A stretch of DNA of 64,000 bases from Corylus avellana. Lineage: Eukaryota; Streptophyta; Magnoliopsida; Fagales; Betulaceae. Shown here one piece after another: positions 12,754 to 25,409 of the stretch. Under the pieces are notes generated by a model that did not search any database, was not told where the DNA came from, and was given only the letters and a program-made list of their open reading frames with translations. A program made the translations under genes and the position numbers. Position 1 is the stretch's first letter. Every line of letters starts with the position of its first letter. Where the stretch lies: positions 25,283,049-25,347,048 of the forward strand of contig NC_081544.1 in NCBI RefSeq assembly GCF_901000735.1. The letters run 5' to 3'.

Positions 12754-12961
12754 AAAATTGTAATGGATGTTGCAAAGAAATTAGATGCCATGTCATCCTA
12801 TCTTATGCTGAAAAGGAAGAAATTTCAACACCAACACACGGCTAAAAATGTTATCGATGTTGCTAAAATTATGATGTTGAAACAAGCTCGTATTTATCAA
12901 TAAATACACCCAACGGCCGGGCCTGCCGTCCGCATGATTTGAACAAGAAATCAACATCCCT

Positions 12962-13270
12962 CACGTGAATTACACGTGTACAAGGTCCACACCATCTCAT
13001 TTCACGACAAAAATTGAGATCACATGCTGACGTCACTGCAACTTGCTCTCTTGACCCAGCCGCCATGCTTCCATTGCATTGACCCATGTGTCCAATTAAT
13101 CCATGTTGTGTGCACACCAAGCAAATTATAATTTTAACTTATTAAATTCTAATCAGATAAAGAAGCATATAAAAATAAGAAAACAAATGGCAACTTGTTT
13201 ACCCACTCCGCCGGTCTGCCCCTATTTCTTTACCCTTTTTACCTTTTAACTCTGCCACCGGGTATATATA
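12962..13270 (+). promoter_or_regulatory. ERF promoter: two G-boxes, TGACGTCA, TATA (copy A)
   Basis: Two CACGTG G-boxes 5 bp apart (12962-12967 and 12973-12978), a palindromic TGACGTCA bZIP/TGA-type site (13028-13035) and a TATA box (tatatata, 13263-13270). The TATA lies about 113 bp before the ATG, which implies a 5' leader of roughly 80-90 nt. G-box and TGACG sites are known targets of bHLH/bZIP factors in jasmonate, salicylate and ABA responses; their use here is inferred. Confidence 0.6.
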
Positions 13271-13382
13271 GGAGTGGGTTGATGCTTCGAATTTCTAGCT
13301 AAACACAAATGTGGCCTACTCTGAAATAGTGAGACTCGTAGTCGCACATAATTCAAACCCAAAAACACGATAATTCTCTTGA

Positions 13383-14048
13383 ATGGATTCCACAATCTTC
13401 CACTCCCCAAATTCCGATTTCTCATCGGAATCTTCCTTTGGGTCACCGGAATCTTTCTCCTGGGATGGCCTAAATTTCGACCAGCAAAGTTTCCTTCCTT
13501 TCAACGAAAATGACTCCGAAGAAATGCTTCTTTTGGGCCTAATTTCGAAGGCGAACCAAGAGATCACATCGGAAAGGTGCGCGAAACGGGTTAAGGAAGA
13601 AGAGGTGAGCTCAGCAGCGGAGGCAAATCCCGAGAAGGAGAAGTCGTACAGGGGGGTCCGGAGGCGTCCGTGGGGGAAGTTCGCGGCGGAGATAAGGGAT
13701 TCCACTAGGCACGGCATAAGGGTATGGTTAGGAACATTTGATAGTGCCGAGGCGGCAGCCTTGGCCTACGACCAAGCCGCCTTTTCCATGCGCGGTTCCT
13801 CTGCTATACTCAATTTTCCGGTTGAAAGAGTCCGGGAATCGCTGAGGGACATGAATTACGGTTCCGAAGATGGGTGTTCGCCGGTGGTGGCTCTCAAGAG
13901 AAAGCACTCGATGAGAAGGAAAAATATATTAAGCAAGAAAACCAATGAGAGGGATTTAAGGATAGAGAGTGTGGTCGTTTTGGAGGATTTAGGCCCAGAC
14001 TACTTGGAACAACTTTTGAGTTCATCGGGAAGTGCTAGCCCTTGGTAA
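13383..14048 (+). CDS. ERF1B: AP2/ERF group IX transcription factor, ERF1B-like (copy A)
   Basis: A 221-residue single-exon ethylene response factor, expected in the nucleus binding GCC-box promoters downstream of ethylene and jasmonate. The AP2 domain spans about residues 88-146 ([39 protein letters not shown]), with Ala102 and Asp106 in the ERF-type (not DREB-type) positions. The N-terminal acidic motif [13 protein letters not shown] (38-50), a basic probable nuclear signal (KRKHSMRRK, 172-180) and the C-terminal acidic [12 protein letters not shown] (201-212, CMIX-1/EDLL-like activation motif) match Arabidopsis ERF1/ERF1B in order and spacing. The start is the first ATG after a TATA box and leader. 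Length is usual for the family. The coding sequence is identical to the copy at 33210; the two may be one locus assembled twice. Confidence 0.95.
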   Translation: MDSTIFHSPNSDFSSESSFGSPESFSWDGLNFDQQSFLPFNENDSEEMLLLGLISKANQEITSERCAKRVKEEEVSSAAEANPEKEKSYRGVRRRPWGKFAAEIRDSTRHGIRVWLGTFDSAEAAALAYDQAAFSMRGSSAILNFPVERVRESLRDMNYGSEDGCSPVVALKRKHSMRRKNILSKKTNERDLRIESVVVLEDLGPDYLEQLLSSSGSASPW

Positions 14049-15944
14049 TTAATTAAACCAACATCATTTCCCCCACCCCTTAGCATAATCCTTCTACTAA
14101 TTACTACTCTTGAATTCCCTTGTGTTCTTCTTTTAATTTTTAATTTTTAATTTTTTTTTTTCCCTCTCTTAGATAGATTTCATTGTTACATGCTTTGAGA
14201 TCATTAAAATCTGTATCTTTTTTTTTTTTTTTTTTGTAAAGTTGAATTGATATGGCATCTTGTAGTATCATCATGTGGGCCAGAATCACAAGTCTTGATT
14301 AATAGAAATGACTTAAAGTCAACTAATATGGTTGAGTTAACACAAGCACGCTCATGCCCGAGAGCTGACAAAGAAATGAGAAGTGCTTATACCTACTTTT
14401 CTCTCATTTTACAGAGACTTGTCACGTCATATCATATCTTACCCCTTAACCATATATGCATGAGATATCCGCATGAAAAAAAGTATATAAATCTCTTCTT
14501 CTTCCTTTTTTTTTCCCTTAAAAGAGAGAATCAAAAAGCTTTAAAGGGAAAAAAAAAAAAAAGAAGAACGGAAAATAAATATAAAACTTAATTTTGCAAA
14601 TTAACAATTAAAACAGTATTTGTGATAAGGAGTTAGGAAGGGAAGGCGACAAAAGTAGCTAGAGAGTAAATCAAAGGATGAACTATTAGTTCAAAAACGA
14701 TCCACATACTTTAACAGTTTTGATACTATTGTGGTCTAATTTCAACCCATAAGAACCTTCCTTTGTATGAAATTGGTTAGACTATAACAATTGCTATCTA
14801 TGACTTAATTATCTTCACGTGGGTGTTTTTATTATAAAAAACTACAATTAATTAATAATCCCATTTTATTTTCGAATTTTTCTTTACCTTATATATATAT
14901 ATATATATATATACTTACAGTATTACCACTTATCTTACAGTATTACCACTTATCTATTTATTTATTTTTTATTTTATTATTTAGTAACTTTTGTTGGTGC
15001 TTGTTGTACAAATAATTCGCCCAATAAAATAAGTGTAAAGAAAATGATCAATTGTGTCATATATACACATAAAATGATGAAAGTCTTCAGAGTACGTAGC
15101 ATCTATTCAAAAGTACTTCTCGTACTAATTATTACTAGATATACGAATAAATTGAAAGAATTATTATTTTTTTCTTGAGAGAATGAAAGAATTTAATCAT
15201 CACAGATCAATTTGCTCAAATATATTTTTTAGCATGAGATTATGTTATGTGGCTAAAGAGATAAGGCATTAGGTGCTTGAGATATATATTAGGCATGTAC
15301 GTTGAAAATTAAAGTACTCTTAATGGGTGCTTAATTCAAATCTAATAAAAGTCAAAAATATTATTGACATTTGTAAAGGTAGCATTGAAGATGATAAAAT
15401 TACATGGAGATTTTGTCACACATGTTTGTCCATAATAATGAGACTATAGACAAAGACAAAGAGCCAGGGCGGGCTGCACCCATCATAGAGGCACATACGT
15501 TTAGTGACTTGGTAATCTGGATGTTGATTGTTTTAATAGAATGATCCAACGACCCTCTCTACTTGCCAAAAAAAAATGATCTCACCCTCCAATTTTGTCA
15601 CGTGATTCTTTAATGTGCTGAATAAAGTTCAAGGTCAAAGTCCTAGCTAGCATTTTATTCAAATTTCTAACTAGCTTATCACCTGAAAGATATATATATT
15701 CAAACCATCAATTAATGTTCTTGTGTAAATTGATGGCAACTTATTTACTTTTTTTTTAGTGATCATAATTTAATTGATGCTGGTCTAGCTTTGATTATTG
15801 AGATTAATTTAATTACCCATTAATGGTTAATTGAACTTGGTCACCTTTGGAGAGAACATATTCAATTCTAAGTAAATCTTTTAATTAGTGTAACTTGAGG
15901 GAGAGAGAGTATTTTGTAATTCCATTAATTAAAAGAGTGTTACA
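14049..15944. other. ERF 3' flank and gene-free DNA (copy A; copy B 33876-35769)
   Basis: The 3' flank starts with T-rich DNA (14130-14240). The open frame at 14247-14591 looks spurious: it starts after a T-run and ends in poly-A. A (TA)n tract lies at 14890-14911. Nothing else recognised. Confidence 0.5.
14914..14953. repeat. 20-bp tandem duplication unique to copy A
   Basis: Unit cttacagtattaccacttat occurs twice (14914-14933, 14934-14953). Copy B has it once (34737-34756). This is a small length polymorphism between the two copies. Confidence 0.9.
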
Positions 15945-17120
15945 TTAATTTCAAGATCATATTTCGCACAATAATAACATCCTAATTACTTGCCAAAAGT
16001 CTTTGAACATCACTGTCCCAATTGGTTTCCAGATCCATAGCATATTCTGGCAAATTACATCCATTCTATGGCCCAATCCATCAAAACTTTAATAACTAGA
16101 CAATGACTACCTCTCTTTTCTATTTTGACTACAAAATGCATTCCCAATAGTAATCTGATTCGTTTCCTCTACCATCAATGATAAATTTTTCCATTTGTCT
16201 AATAATTTATCTACCATCTATTAGTTATTTGCTTCGAAAAAAGAACCAAGGAGAAAAACGTAAATAAAACCTTAAGAGTCTAAAGGTATTCGAAACCCCA
16301 AATAGCATGAAAAAAAAAAAATTACCTCGTAAATTGCTGCAGAAAACAAATCTAGAGAGAAGACAAATAGTAACCGCTACAGTAACATGTGTGTCACTAG
16401 ACTAATTACTGTGTTTTTTCAAAGTAAAAAAGAGTTTGACAGAAGAAGGGAATTAAATAAGTTTTTCTCTCCTCCTAGAATGGTTATCCTTGTTTTATAT
16501 CTCTAGCCGCTAGAGATAATAAACCTTAGGATTCCGTAATATTCGTAATTTTCAAAAAAAGTAACTTTTTTTTTTTTTGAACGAATTATCTCTTCATTGA
16601 TATACAATAAAATGAGGCAAAATGCTCCTTATAATTCCAAGATATAATTTGAAATTTTCACAATTCAAACATGATTTATGACATACACAATAGCCTTTCA
16701 AGCTATTATAAGACAATATATATAAAAAGTCTCTGTCTCAATTAGTTTCAGACCTATAACAAATTTCGGCGAGTTACGTCTTTATTCGCTGTCATGTCCT
16801 TGATTCCTTGGCTTTTTTTGTCTTCGCTACTAATGCTCTATCAATCGCGATCTCTTTTGCTACCTTTACCATAGTGACAATTATTTTTTATGCCTAATAA
16901 CTCATCCGTCATTGGTCTATGGTTTGCTCCCACAAAATGAATCATAAAAAAAAAAAAACAAAATACCGACCGAAAACCAATTCCATTATTCTTAAGAATT
17001 TGTGAAAGCAAAACATAAGAAAAACGAATAAAACTTCACACTATAGATTGCTACTAAAAGTAGATCTAGAGATAATATATTTTTTATTTAAAAACAACGA
17101 AAATACAATAACAAAGACCC
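15945..17120 (-). repeat. Two related unclassified repeats in direct order (copy A)
   Basis: About 15945-16450 and 16570-17120 resemble each other: 'tctcaattagtttcagacc' against 'cccaattggtttccagatc', 'attgctactaaaagtagatc' against 'attgctgcagaaaacaaatc', each followed by 'tagagag/tagagat'. They look like two old members of one dispersed family, perhaps minus-strand LINE or retroelement tails; the class is not established. Copy-B pair is at about 35770-36250 and 36370-36930. Confidence 0.4.
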
Positions 17121-18426
17121 AACACACTCTCACGTATTCTACTCCCCACTGCCGGCCAAGCACGCGCTGCTAAAAAGCACCCCGAGGACCATTGACACAC
17201 ACGCTAGCCACGCACCGTTAAAAAGCACCTCGAGGAACATTGATACACACGCCTTGATCGATCTATAATAAAGTTAGGGAAAGAGAGGGAGAATGGAGAG
17301 AGCGAAAGGAGACAGGGAGGAGAAAATCGTAACTTGACATATTTTTTAAATCTTGAGGAAGGCTGATGTAATTTTTTTTTTAAAAAAATTAATTTGTAGC
17401 AAAATGATGAAATAAGCTATAACCCTTTAAAAAAAAATAATAATAAAAAAAAACAGAAAAAAAAAAAGAGAGCTCTAACCCCTTAAATATGAATCTCCTC
17501 TTTCATGAGATGGAGAACAAATACATGCTAAACAAACCGGCCCATTTGTTTTTTTTTTTTTTTTTTGTTCTTTTCTTTTCTTCCTCCTTGGCTGTTCGGC
17601 TGTTTTGGCTGTTCTCAATACCTATAATAAGTACCATTGGATCAAGCAGAATATTCTCCCTCCAGTGAGGAAAAAGGGTGTGCCTGTGGGCCCATTGTCA
17701 CAATCTGATTCAGATAAGATGGGAACCCAAATCATGAAGAGATTTTATACAAGGAATAACATTAATACTAGATGTGATAGAATGATTTGACACTAATTGG
17801 GCAGTTTATCTGCCATTTTACATTAAATCAGAATGTTTTATATAAGCCCAAAATTTTTCAAGGCACCAGTTAAAATTTTTCAAGGAAGCTCTTGGGATGT
17901 AGTAGATGCGGGGAAATTGGGCTTCAGTTCGTGGCCCACGAAACGGGTGGGCTTTCAAATGTAGTAAAAGTTGCAAATAATGGGCTATTAACGAATTGTT
18001 CTTGAATTGTTTGAATGAAAGATTCTGATGAATTCCAAAGAAAAAATTCGTCTCAGTTTTTGGGCTTTTATAGGAAGAAGCCTACGACTAGTACAAGGCC
18101 CCAAGATTATGCATACCAGTTATGGGCTTCTTGCCACCATCACAGATCGCAAGATAGAGGGCCTTAATTTTTATCTATTTGAAGTTTGAACACCCCCAAA
18201 TGAATTAATGTAAAATTATCGTGTCAAATAGAATATTATTTCTCCTTTGGTTTGATACGAACTTAGTAGAGAATTAGAGGGTTATGATACTTAGGAAAGC
18301 CAAGGATATTTTCGACATTATCGTGACTTTCCTTGTTGCACACGAGTTGAATAACAGACTGGTTGGCCAACATTTATGATTTGCTAATTAATTAGGCCCT
18401 TGAATTTCGTATAAACTTAAAAAAGA
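17121..18426. other. Gene-free DNA before the gap (copy A; copy B 36931-39140 plus insert)
   Basis: Includes a ~55-bp imperfect tandem duplication at 17160-17260 (ctgctaaaaagcacc.cgagg and gttaaaaagcacctcgagg, each with cattgacacacacg-like DNA). The small frame at 17605-17790 is conserved in copy B but has no recognisable domain and is not called as a gene. Confidence 0.45.
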
Positions 18427-18534
18427 TGGTTAAATTTACTTTATCTCTTAAGTTTAAGAGGTTTTTTAATTCGAATTCTAATGTTTAAAAATTGATAATG
18501 TACTCTTCTAATATTTCAAAAAATTTCAATTCAA
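18427..18534. mobile_element. Left part of MULE-type MITE, cut off by gap
   Basis: Preceded by TAAAAAAGA (18418-18426). This is the first ~108 bp of the element whose complete form is at 39141-39483. The contig ends inside it. Confidence 0.75.
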
Positions 18535-18634
18535 NNNNNNNNNNNNNNNNNNNNNNNNNNNNNNNNNNNNNNNNNNNNNNNNNNNNNNNNNNNNNNNNNN
18601 NNNNNNNNNNNNNNNNNNNNNNNNNNNNNNNNNN
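18535..18634. other. Assembly gap of exactly 100 N
   Basis: One hundred N bases, a common placeholder for a gap of unknown length between contigs. Both sides lie inside inverted-repeat elements: a truncated 9-bp-TSD MITE ends at 18534, and a foldback element begins at 18635. Hairpin-forming repeats are typical places for contigs to break. Confidence 0.97.
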
Positions 18635-18994
18635 ACCCCTGAATTTCCACCCGTTTTGAAATACCACCCCTAAACTTCAAAATCTCTCAATTTAGTCCCC
18701 TGAACTTTCAATTGCTCTCAATTTGGACCCTTCCGTCAAATTTTAAATGTTACATGACGTTTATACCCCTGACTTTTGTATAAAATTTTAACTTCCAAAA
18801 CGTTTTTTTATTTTTTAAAAAACAAAAATCAGGGAAATTTTGGTATTTTTTTGTATTTTTAACGGCTAAAATAGACGGAGGGGTCCAAATTGAGAGCAAT
18901 TGAAAGTTCAGGGGACTAAATTGAGAGATTTTGAAGTTTAAAGAGGATATTTCAAAACGAATAAAAGTTCGAGGGTTTTTAGTGAAGTTTCTCC
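18635..18994. mobile_element. Foldback MITE at start of second contig
   Basis: The left part (ccacccctaaacttcaaaat, tctcaatttagtcccctgaa) is the reverse complement of the right part (ttcaggggactaaattgaga, ttttgaagtttaaagagg). The right end, 'agtgaagtttctcc', meets a (TAA)n tract. The matching left end is lost in the gap. Copy A has no such element at its (TAA)n tract near 985. It resembles 57836-58790 at the ends and in the 'cctgaacttt' phrases. Confidence 0.7.
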
Positions 18995-21401
18995 TAATAA
19001 TAATAATAATAAAGCACTTAGGTTGGTGATATTAAAATTGCTTAATTCAAGCACTTCTTTTTGGGCTACGATTGGTTTAAAAGGCTCATCATGAACTTAG
19101 GCCCACAAACCTCGTGCTTTACAGACAATGGTCGGAAATAGGAATGACAGGTTACACAGTGTACTCTATAGTGTATAGTCTTCCCCCCTTTTACAAAATT
19201 CAAGGTAGCCTGCTGTCATTTTCATTTAAATATCCCTACGATACCATGTATGAAACTAAAAACTGTTGCTTTATATGAGAAAAGATATCACTAGACCACA
19301 AAAATTATTTTGATTACAATTGTGTTTTTGGTGGACTAATACTATATCCAAAATTTTAGTAGGAAGGTTTCAATTCATTTGTGATTAATGATATCGGGTT
19401 TTATTAGATGATCATATGATTTTTTTTTTTTTTTTTAACTGTTCTTCGAGAATAACATCTTACAAACATGATTTGCAGATTTGGTTACATTACACATTGG
19501 ATATAAAATCTACCATAAGTTCCACTTTAGATAAACCATTAACGGGGGAATAATTGCCCATGACATAGGAATAATGACACAAGCCCACTACATGATAATA
19601 ATTATAATAACTGCATGTCTAATATTTCTTTGTATAATAGTGGCTCATTGCCAGTCCAGTCGTCAGAAGAATTGCTTCAATATTACATATATACCGAAAA
19701 TAAAAAGAGATATGGAATCCTAATAGGTGATCGACTAAGCCTATTCTATGAGTGGTGGCTCCAAATCTTTGTAATTATGCACTAGATACTAGGATTTGGC
19801 ACTACAAGGCTGCGAATAATTAGTTAATTTAACTTATTGTCACTAGCATTGCAAAATTGTACACATTTTTTTATTCCGAGGAAAAGGACTTTGTTTGGAT
19901 GAGTTCAGAGTTCTTATCAGATAAGCCAAACACTTATCAGTAGTGAATCGTAGGTACATTGAGCCTGGCCATAGTTGTAGCCAAAGGCTTCATCATCTAT
20001 ATGAGACAGAGACACTAGAGTTTTAAGGTAATGAATCATGTCCTCGACATGTTTATAATGTGAACTCAGAAGTGTTCATCAGGTGAATAAACAAGTAATT
20101 AAGATTGTTACATTTGAGACTGAAATTCATGACGGGGACCCATATCGCCTAACAACTAATTATTTCGTCACTATTCCTTGACTTCATTGAAAAGCACTCT
20201 CCATTAATATCTTACAGATTTGAATTTCAGGGTATCCACCATAATCCATAACTTTTGTCACCTTTTACAACCTTTTTAATGGATTTGATAGCCTTGGTTT
20301 GATGAATTATACAGATTCATGTACCAATTACATCCGCAAATAGAGAAAAAGGATGAACCCATTTTAATTTTTTAAGCATATGTTCCTTGTCACTTTTATT
20401 CTTGTTCTTGTTCTTGTTCATTCTCTCCTGAATCTTTATTTTCAGTGTCAATTCAGTGTATTTCTTGTTTCTGGTAAAATCGAATCTCACTTTTCATGGC
20501 AAAGAGAAGTAAAAAACAAAAAATGGATATGCCAACGTATATTCTTCCTTAATATTCAATTATTATATGTTTAACAGCAGCTTCTTTCTTTCTTTCTTTC
20601 TTTTCTTTTTAACATTTATTCTGAATGCATACAACTTTTAGCGTGTACAATGTTACGAAGAAAATCAGGATAGTTTTCCGTCCAAATTTTCTCCGTAGCC
20701 TTATTTGCCGACATGTGTGCTACCTCAATCAACAAATCTTCAATCAACGTACCGTATCTTTGTCACAGTTGGTCTTTAGTTTGAAAAGTATAAATTATCT
20801 TAAGAGCATTACCTTCCGTAATACCATTTCGTGGGCTCGGTCTTTGCCGAATAGTACTCAATTTTAAGCCTCATAGGCTCAATTTTTGTTTTCAAAATTG
20901 AGTTATTGGCAAGAAAAATAACTTTATGCCGTTTTTTTTTTTACTGCTCTGTTTAAAGTCAAATACTATATAATAGCCACAAATCCCACAATTTACCACG
21001 CATAATGGGTTTTAATCCAAAACCTCATGTTCTAAATCGGAGAATTAGTGAACAAGTGCTTAGGATATGAGATCAGATAATGAAAATTAAACATATTAAA
21101 CTTTCCTCTGTTTTCCAAATTATGCGTCGTACTCTCATTGAAGTTAATAGGAAAACTACAACACAAACCATTGAAGCAACTACCTGACATTGTTTAGATT
21201 TTCCACACGGATATTATATCCAACTCACGTAGCAGCATGTTCAAGTCTAATTCAATTGAATTTAGCATGTCCAACTCGCAATTCCAATCTCTTAAACTGT
21301 TGAAATTTTAGGAAGCTTAATAACAAAAGAGAAATATTTATGGGCTTCAAATTTTTTGTCAAGAGATGTGTATCAAATTAATGTGGAGCGATGATTAATT
21401 G

Positions 21402-21770
21402 AGAATAGGATCCTCTCCAGTCCATAATGAACCGGAGAATATCTAGTTTATGGTTGAAATTTCTTCTTAGAAATCCTACAACCATAAATAGGACACATGT
21501 CCCACTACAAAAAAAAAAAAAAATTCAGATAAAAAAAAAACAATAAATAAATTAATAAAAAAAAAATTAAGGGGGCCTGGCCACCCCATCTTGGCCGGAC
21601 CACCCCCTAAAAAAAAATGTGGAGCGATGATATATATATATATATATATATATATCTATCATTTGGCCCTTGGGGGTGGCCGGACCACCTTCAAGGGCCA
21701 TTGGGTGACCGAAGCCACCCCCAATCCAACTGGGGTGGTCCAACCACCCTCAATGGTGGCCAGCCACCCT

Positions 21771-21818
<48 letters not shown>

Positions 21819-21922
21819 AATGGGACTGATGTCTTATTTATGGCCTCAAGATTTCTTAAAGAGATCTTGACCATTAACTGGATATTCTCCAGTCCAAAAT
21901 AGACCAGAGAGGATCCTGTTCC
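21402..21922. mobile_element. TIR element with GC-rich core, copy B
   Basis: Same element as 3402-3901. It differs by a longer right-hand (TA)n tract, a shorter left one and a few substitutions. The left end here (agaataggatcctctccag) is closer to the inverted right end than in copy A. Confidence 0.65.
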
Positions 21923-22296
21923 AATTAATTAATACCCGTAATAATTTTTTTAATTAATTATTTTAATCCTCTCTAATTAATCAGCTTTACACTGGCTTGG
22001 TACCTATCTTTTAATAAAAAAATTAGTATTTATAATATTTCTCTTAATAAAAATAAAAATAGTTATCCTTATCCGTAACAAGAAACCAAGTACAAGATTT
22101 CAACAGTAACTATTTTTAAGCTAATAGCAGATAGACAAGCATCATATATTTTACATTTTGCATAAGGTGACCACTGACAGCAGCAAACATACAAACAGAT
22201 CATTCATGCATATAAATCTTTTTTTTTTTTTTTTTTTTAATAATAAATTTATTTGTCATTTCTTCTATGTTTTGACACCTCCAAACAGAAAATTTT

Positions 22297-22620
22297 AGGG
22301 TGTATTTAGAATTGCGATTTCGTAAGAATAATCTGCATTTTTAAAAGATATCGCAAAATGTAAGGCGTTTGACATTGTGATTTAAAAAGCACTGAATTTA
22401 AAATAAGAAAAAAATCTACGATTTCAATAAGTAGGCTAGGGGTGCTTATTTGAAAAAGTGCGAATTTAAACCAAAATATGAATTCGCATAACAAATATTT
22501 AATAAAAAACTACTTTTTAACATATTTTACCAAACGCTTTTGCGATTTTAAAAAGTAACGATTTCAAAAATGCTATTTTTAAAATCGCACTTACTAAAAT
22601 CACAATTCTAAATGGACCCT
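22297..22620. mobile_element. MITE, 'aaatcgca' family, member 1 (copy B)
   Basis: Copy-B counterpart of 4312-4635, offset 17985, essentially identical. Confidence 0.7.
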
Positions 22621-23744
22621 TCGTAACAAAGTTATTTTTATTTATTTATTTCTATTCAGATGGACTATTTATTAAAAAAAAAAAAAAATACGAGGTTTTG
22701 TCCTATGCATGTTTTTATAATTAATAAGTTTCTAGATGATGCATGCATCTAGGCCTCATAAAGGGTGGGACATGTGCAATTCACTCATTTTTCATGCGGC
22801 AAGCAATTATTGAGTTATGCCAGATTTGGGGTGGCGCTAGCTCCAACTGAATTTTATGCAAATCAAGTTTCAAACTTTCAACTTCGACCATGGGAGATGC
22901 TTGACTGGTCACTTACAACTCCCCCATTTAAAAGCTTATATTCCCTATTAATATAATAAGGCATATATAATTATGGTCACTATATATATATGATTTTGGC
23001 ATTTTTGAGAGATATATATATAAGGAGATGATACATTTATTTGTTAGATTTTTGTGAGCGAAGATATAGTTTTTTTTAGATAAATAAAAAAAATTATTGT
23101 ATTAGAGCCATATTACGGTCCTTAATCCCTTTCCCTTTCCCCTTTTATTGCAATATATATATATATATATATATATATGTATAATATTATTGGAAAAAAC
23201 AAAAAACGAAAAACAAAGACATGCATAGAGGTAGGCCAATATAATATAGTTGGACTCAAACTCATAATTTTAAGCTTTTATATTGAATGGTATCTCAACA
23301 TATTATATTATAGACTCACAAACATCTTGTTTATAATATCAATTTTTCTAACAGATGGTATCAATACTGATAGTGGTGTTTGATATAGTAGAGTGGTGCA
23401 AGTACGGACAAAAAATTGTTAAGTATACATGTGTGAATATAAAAATATTTGACTATGTCGTTCAAAAGATATTGTAAGTGTGAGTGATTGATATAATATA
23501 ATTTGACTCATTCAATAGCCAATGAGGGCAAGACATTAACTTTTGGGGGAACACTTCATACAAATTCGAAACGTACCAAATAATTGAACTTTTAAACAAA
23601 AATTGAGAAGGCAACACGTTCACCTCTGTCCCTCTGGCTCTGGCTTGCGAGTTGTGATCAACATGTTTTCTATTTAGATGCTCATTAACTTCGTCCAGAT
23701 CAATCAGCTCCATATCTCGAGCTTCTAAGGTTTTGAATATATAT

Positions 23745-24125
23745 TAAATTTAGGACTAACTTCACTTTACACTCTTAAATTACCATACGATTTGATAAGT
23801 TTTTCTAAACATCAAAATCTCTTAATTTGAATTATTGAATTTTCAATTGCAGTTAATTTAAACCCTTCTGTTAAATTTAGTAATTAACTTCTAATGGAAA
23901 TACAAAAAATAAAAAATAAAAAAATCTCTAAATTTTTGTTTTTATTTATTTTTTAAAATTTAAAATTAAGGATAAATTTGAAATTTTATAAAAAAATTAG
24001 GAGTGTAAACGTCATTGTTTCACTTTTACGTTTAAAATCTAACGAATGAGTTCAAATTGACTGAAATTAAAAATTTTAAATTTTAAATTAAGAGATTTTA
24101 AAATTTAAAACATTTGTCAACTTAC
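23745..24125. mobile_element. Degenerate 'acttcacttt' MITE (copy B)
   Basis: Copy-B counterpart of 5760-6140. Confidence 0.45.
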
Positions 24126-24877
24126 TAGATAATTCAAGCCTTTATGAAGTTACTCCTTAAATTTATTATTATTATTTCTCACTTTCTCTATTACCGAACT
24201 ACACATGTGGACAAGACGTCAAAACAGGAGTCCAAAGTTTACTGCATGGCCTTGGCCTATATAGGCCTATTGATAAACAATTTGGATGAACCCAAAAACC
24301 TTCTAGAATGCGCCTTCAACAGTTTCTCCCTTCCCACCGCCTTGATTAATGACAAATTAGAGATAATGATCAAACTCCTCCTTGACTTGCGGAAAAAAAA
24401 AAAAAAAAAAAAAAAATCTCTCTATTTCAATTGGAATAAGTAATATTTAGTTTTTGTCCAAAAATTAAAATTTATGCATTTAACAGTTTGGAAAAATAGT
24501 TCAATGTCCTCAAGAGGCAGCTTAATTAGCTGGGATCACACCTAATAAATTGGAGATTACTAGTTCAAATTTCTCTTTTCCCCTTAATGTGCCAACATAT
24601 AAAAAAATAAAAAATAAAATAAATTATATATACTTATAAGAACAAAGATTTAATTTTTTTATTTAAAGAGGTGATATATATTTCTTTTTAACTTATAATG
24701 AAAAATGATATGTTTAAATTTTAAAATTAAATTAAAATAAAGAATTTATGCGCTGGTTACAAGCTAATTAGAGGTAATAATCAAACTCCTTCTTGACATA
24801 CCTTCACCATTTAGATGAACATATTCATTTTAGGGAAAAGTAGGGTATACATACCCCTCAAACTAATATTCTAACTT

Positions 24878-25170
24878 GTAATGTCCTTCGGTGGTGGTGG
24901 TTCAAGAAAATTTTCAGTGGCTAGAAATGTACTAGGAAGAGAGTTTGACTCTCAAAATGAGAATCTTTAATCCTATTAGTATTAGTCACTTTGAGTTCCA
25001 CTGATGTCTTGATGGAACTTGGTCAAGCTAAGGCTTCTTAGACGTGAGAGAATGTTTGCGGTTCTCACTGTCTAGGCTCCCTTGTGCAAGCTTCTAGCGA
25101 ACATATGCTACTATGGTCACGTCTAGGTAGAATAGCTATAGCTGGTCTCTCCCTCCTACATTTTTTAATT
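24878..25170 (+). mobile_element. SINE-like repeat (copy B)
   Basis: Copy-B counterpart of 6893-7185, offset 17985. Confidence 0.5.
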
Positions 25171-25214
25171 TTTTTTTTTTTTTTAAAAAAAAAAAACAAG
25201 TGTAATGTCATTTC

Positions 25215-25409
25215 TGTTAAATTACCAGTTATCCCGAAAGTTTAAACTGATAGCAAGAGATAAATTTAATCACTTAATCAATAATTTAACATTTTCCCTC
25301 ACGTGTAGGTTCAAACTTCCTTTTAACCTTTGGCTTTGATACCATATTATCTCAAAAGCTTAATCTAATATGAAGAGGTAAATTTAATCACTTAATCAAT
25401 ACTTTAACA
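25215..25409 (-). mobile_element. Very small TRIM-like LTR remnant (copy B)
   Basis: Copy-B counterpart of 7230-7424, offset 17985. Confidence 0.5.

Larger units (their letters stand above)
985..18534. repeat. Copy A of a ~17.5-20 kb near-identical block
   Basis: From the (TAA)n tract near 985 up to the gap, this sequence matches 18995-39248 line for line, with scattered single-base changes, microsatellite length changes and a few larger indels. The ERF coding sequence is identical in both copies. Copy A lacks the hAT at 27293-29094 and the GC-rich insert at about 37391-38290. It carries a 20-bp tandem duplication at 14914-14953 that is single in copy B. Copy A stops exactly at the N run. 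This pattern suggests an unmerged contig overlap more than a true tandem duplication. Confidence 0.95.

Noticed and set aside
13316..13717. 133-codon minus-strand frame over the ERF gene (and the same at 33143-33544)
   Set aside because: Antisense shadow of the ERF coding sequence; the plus-strand frame has a full AP2 domain.
17605..17790. Small conserved frame (copy B 38296-38481) as a gene
   Set aside because: Conserved only because the whole block is near-identical; no domain, signal peptide or coding bias visible.
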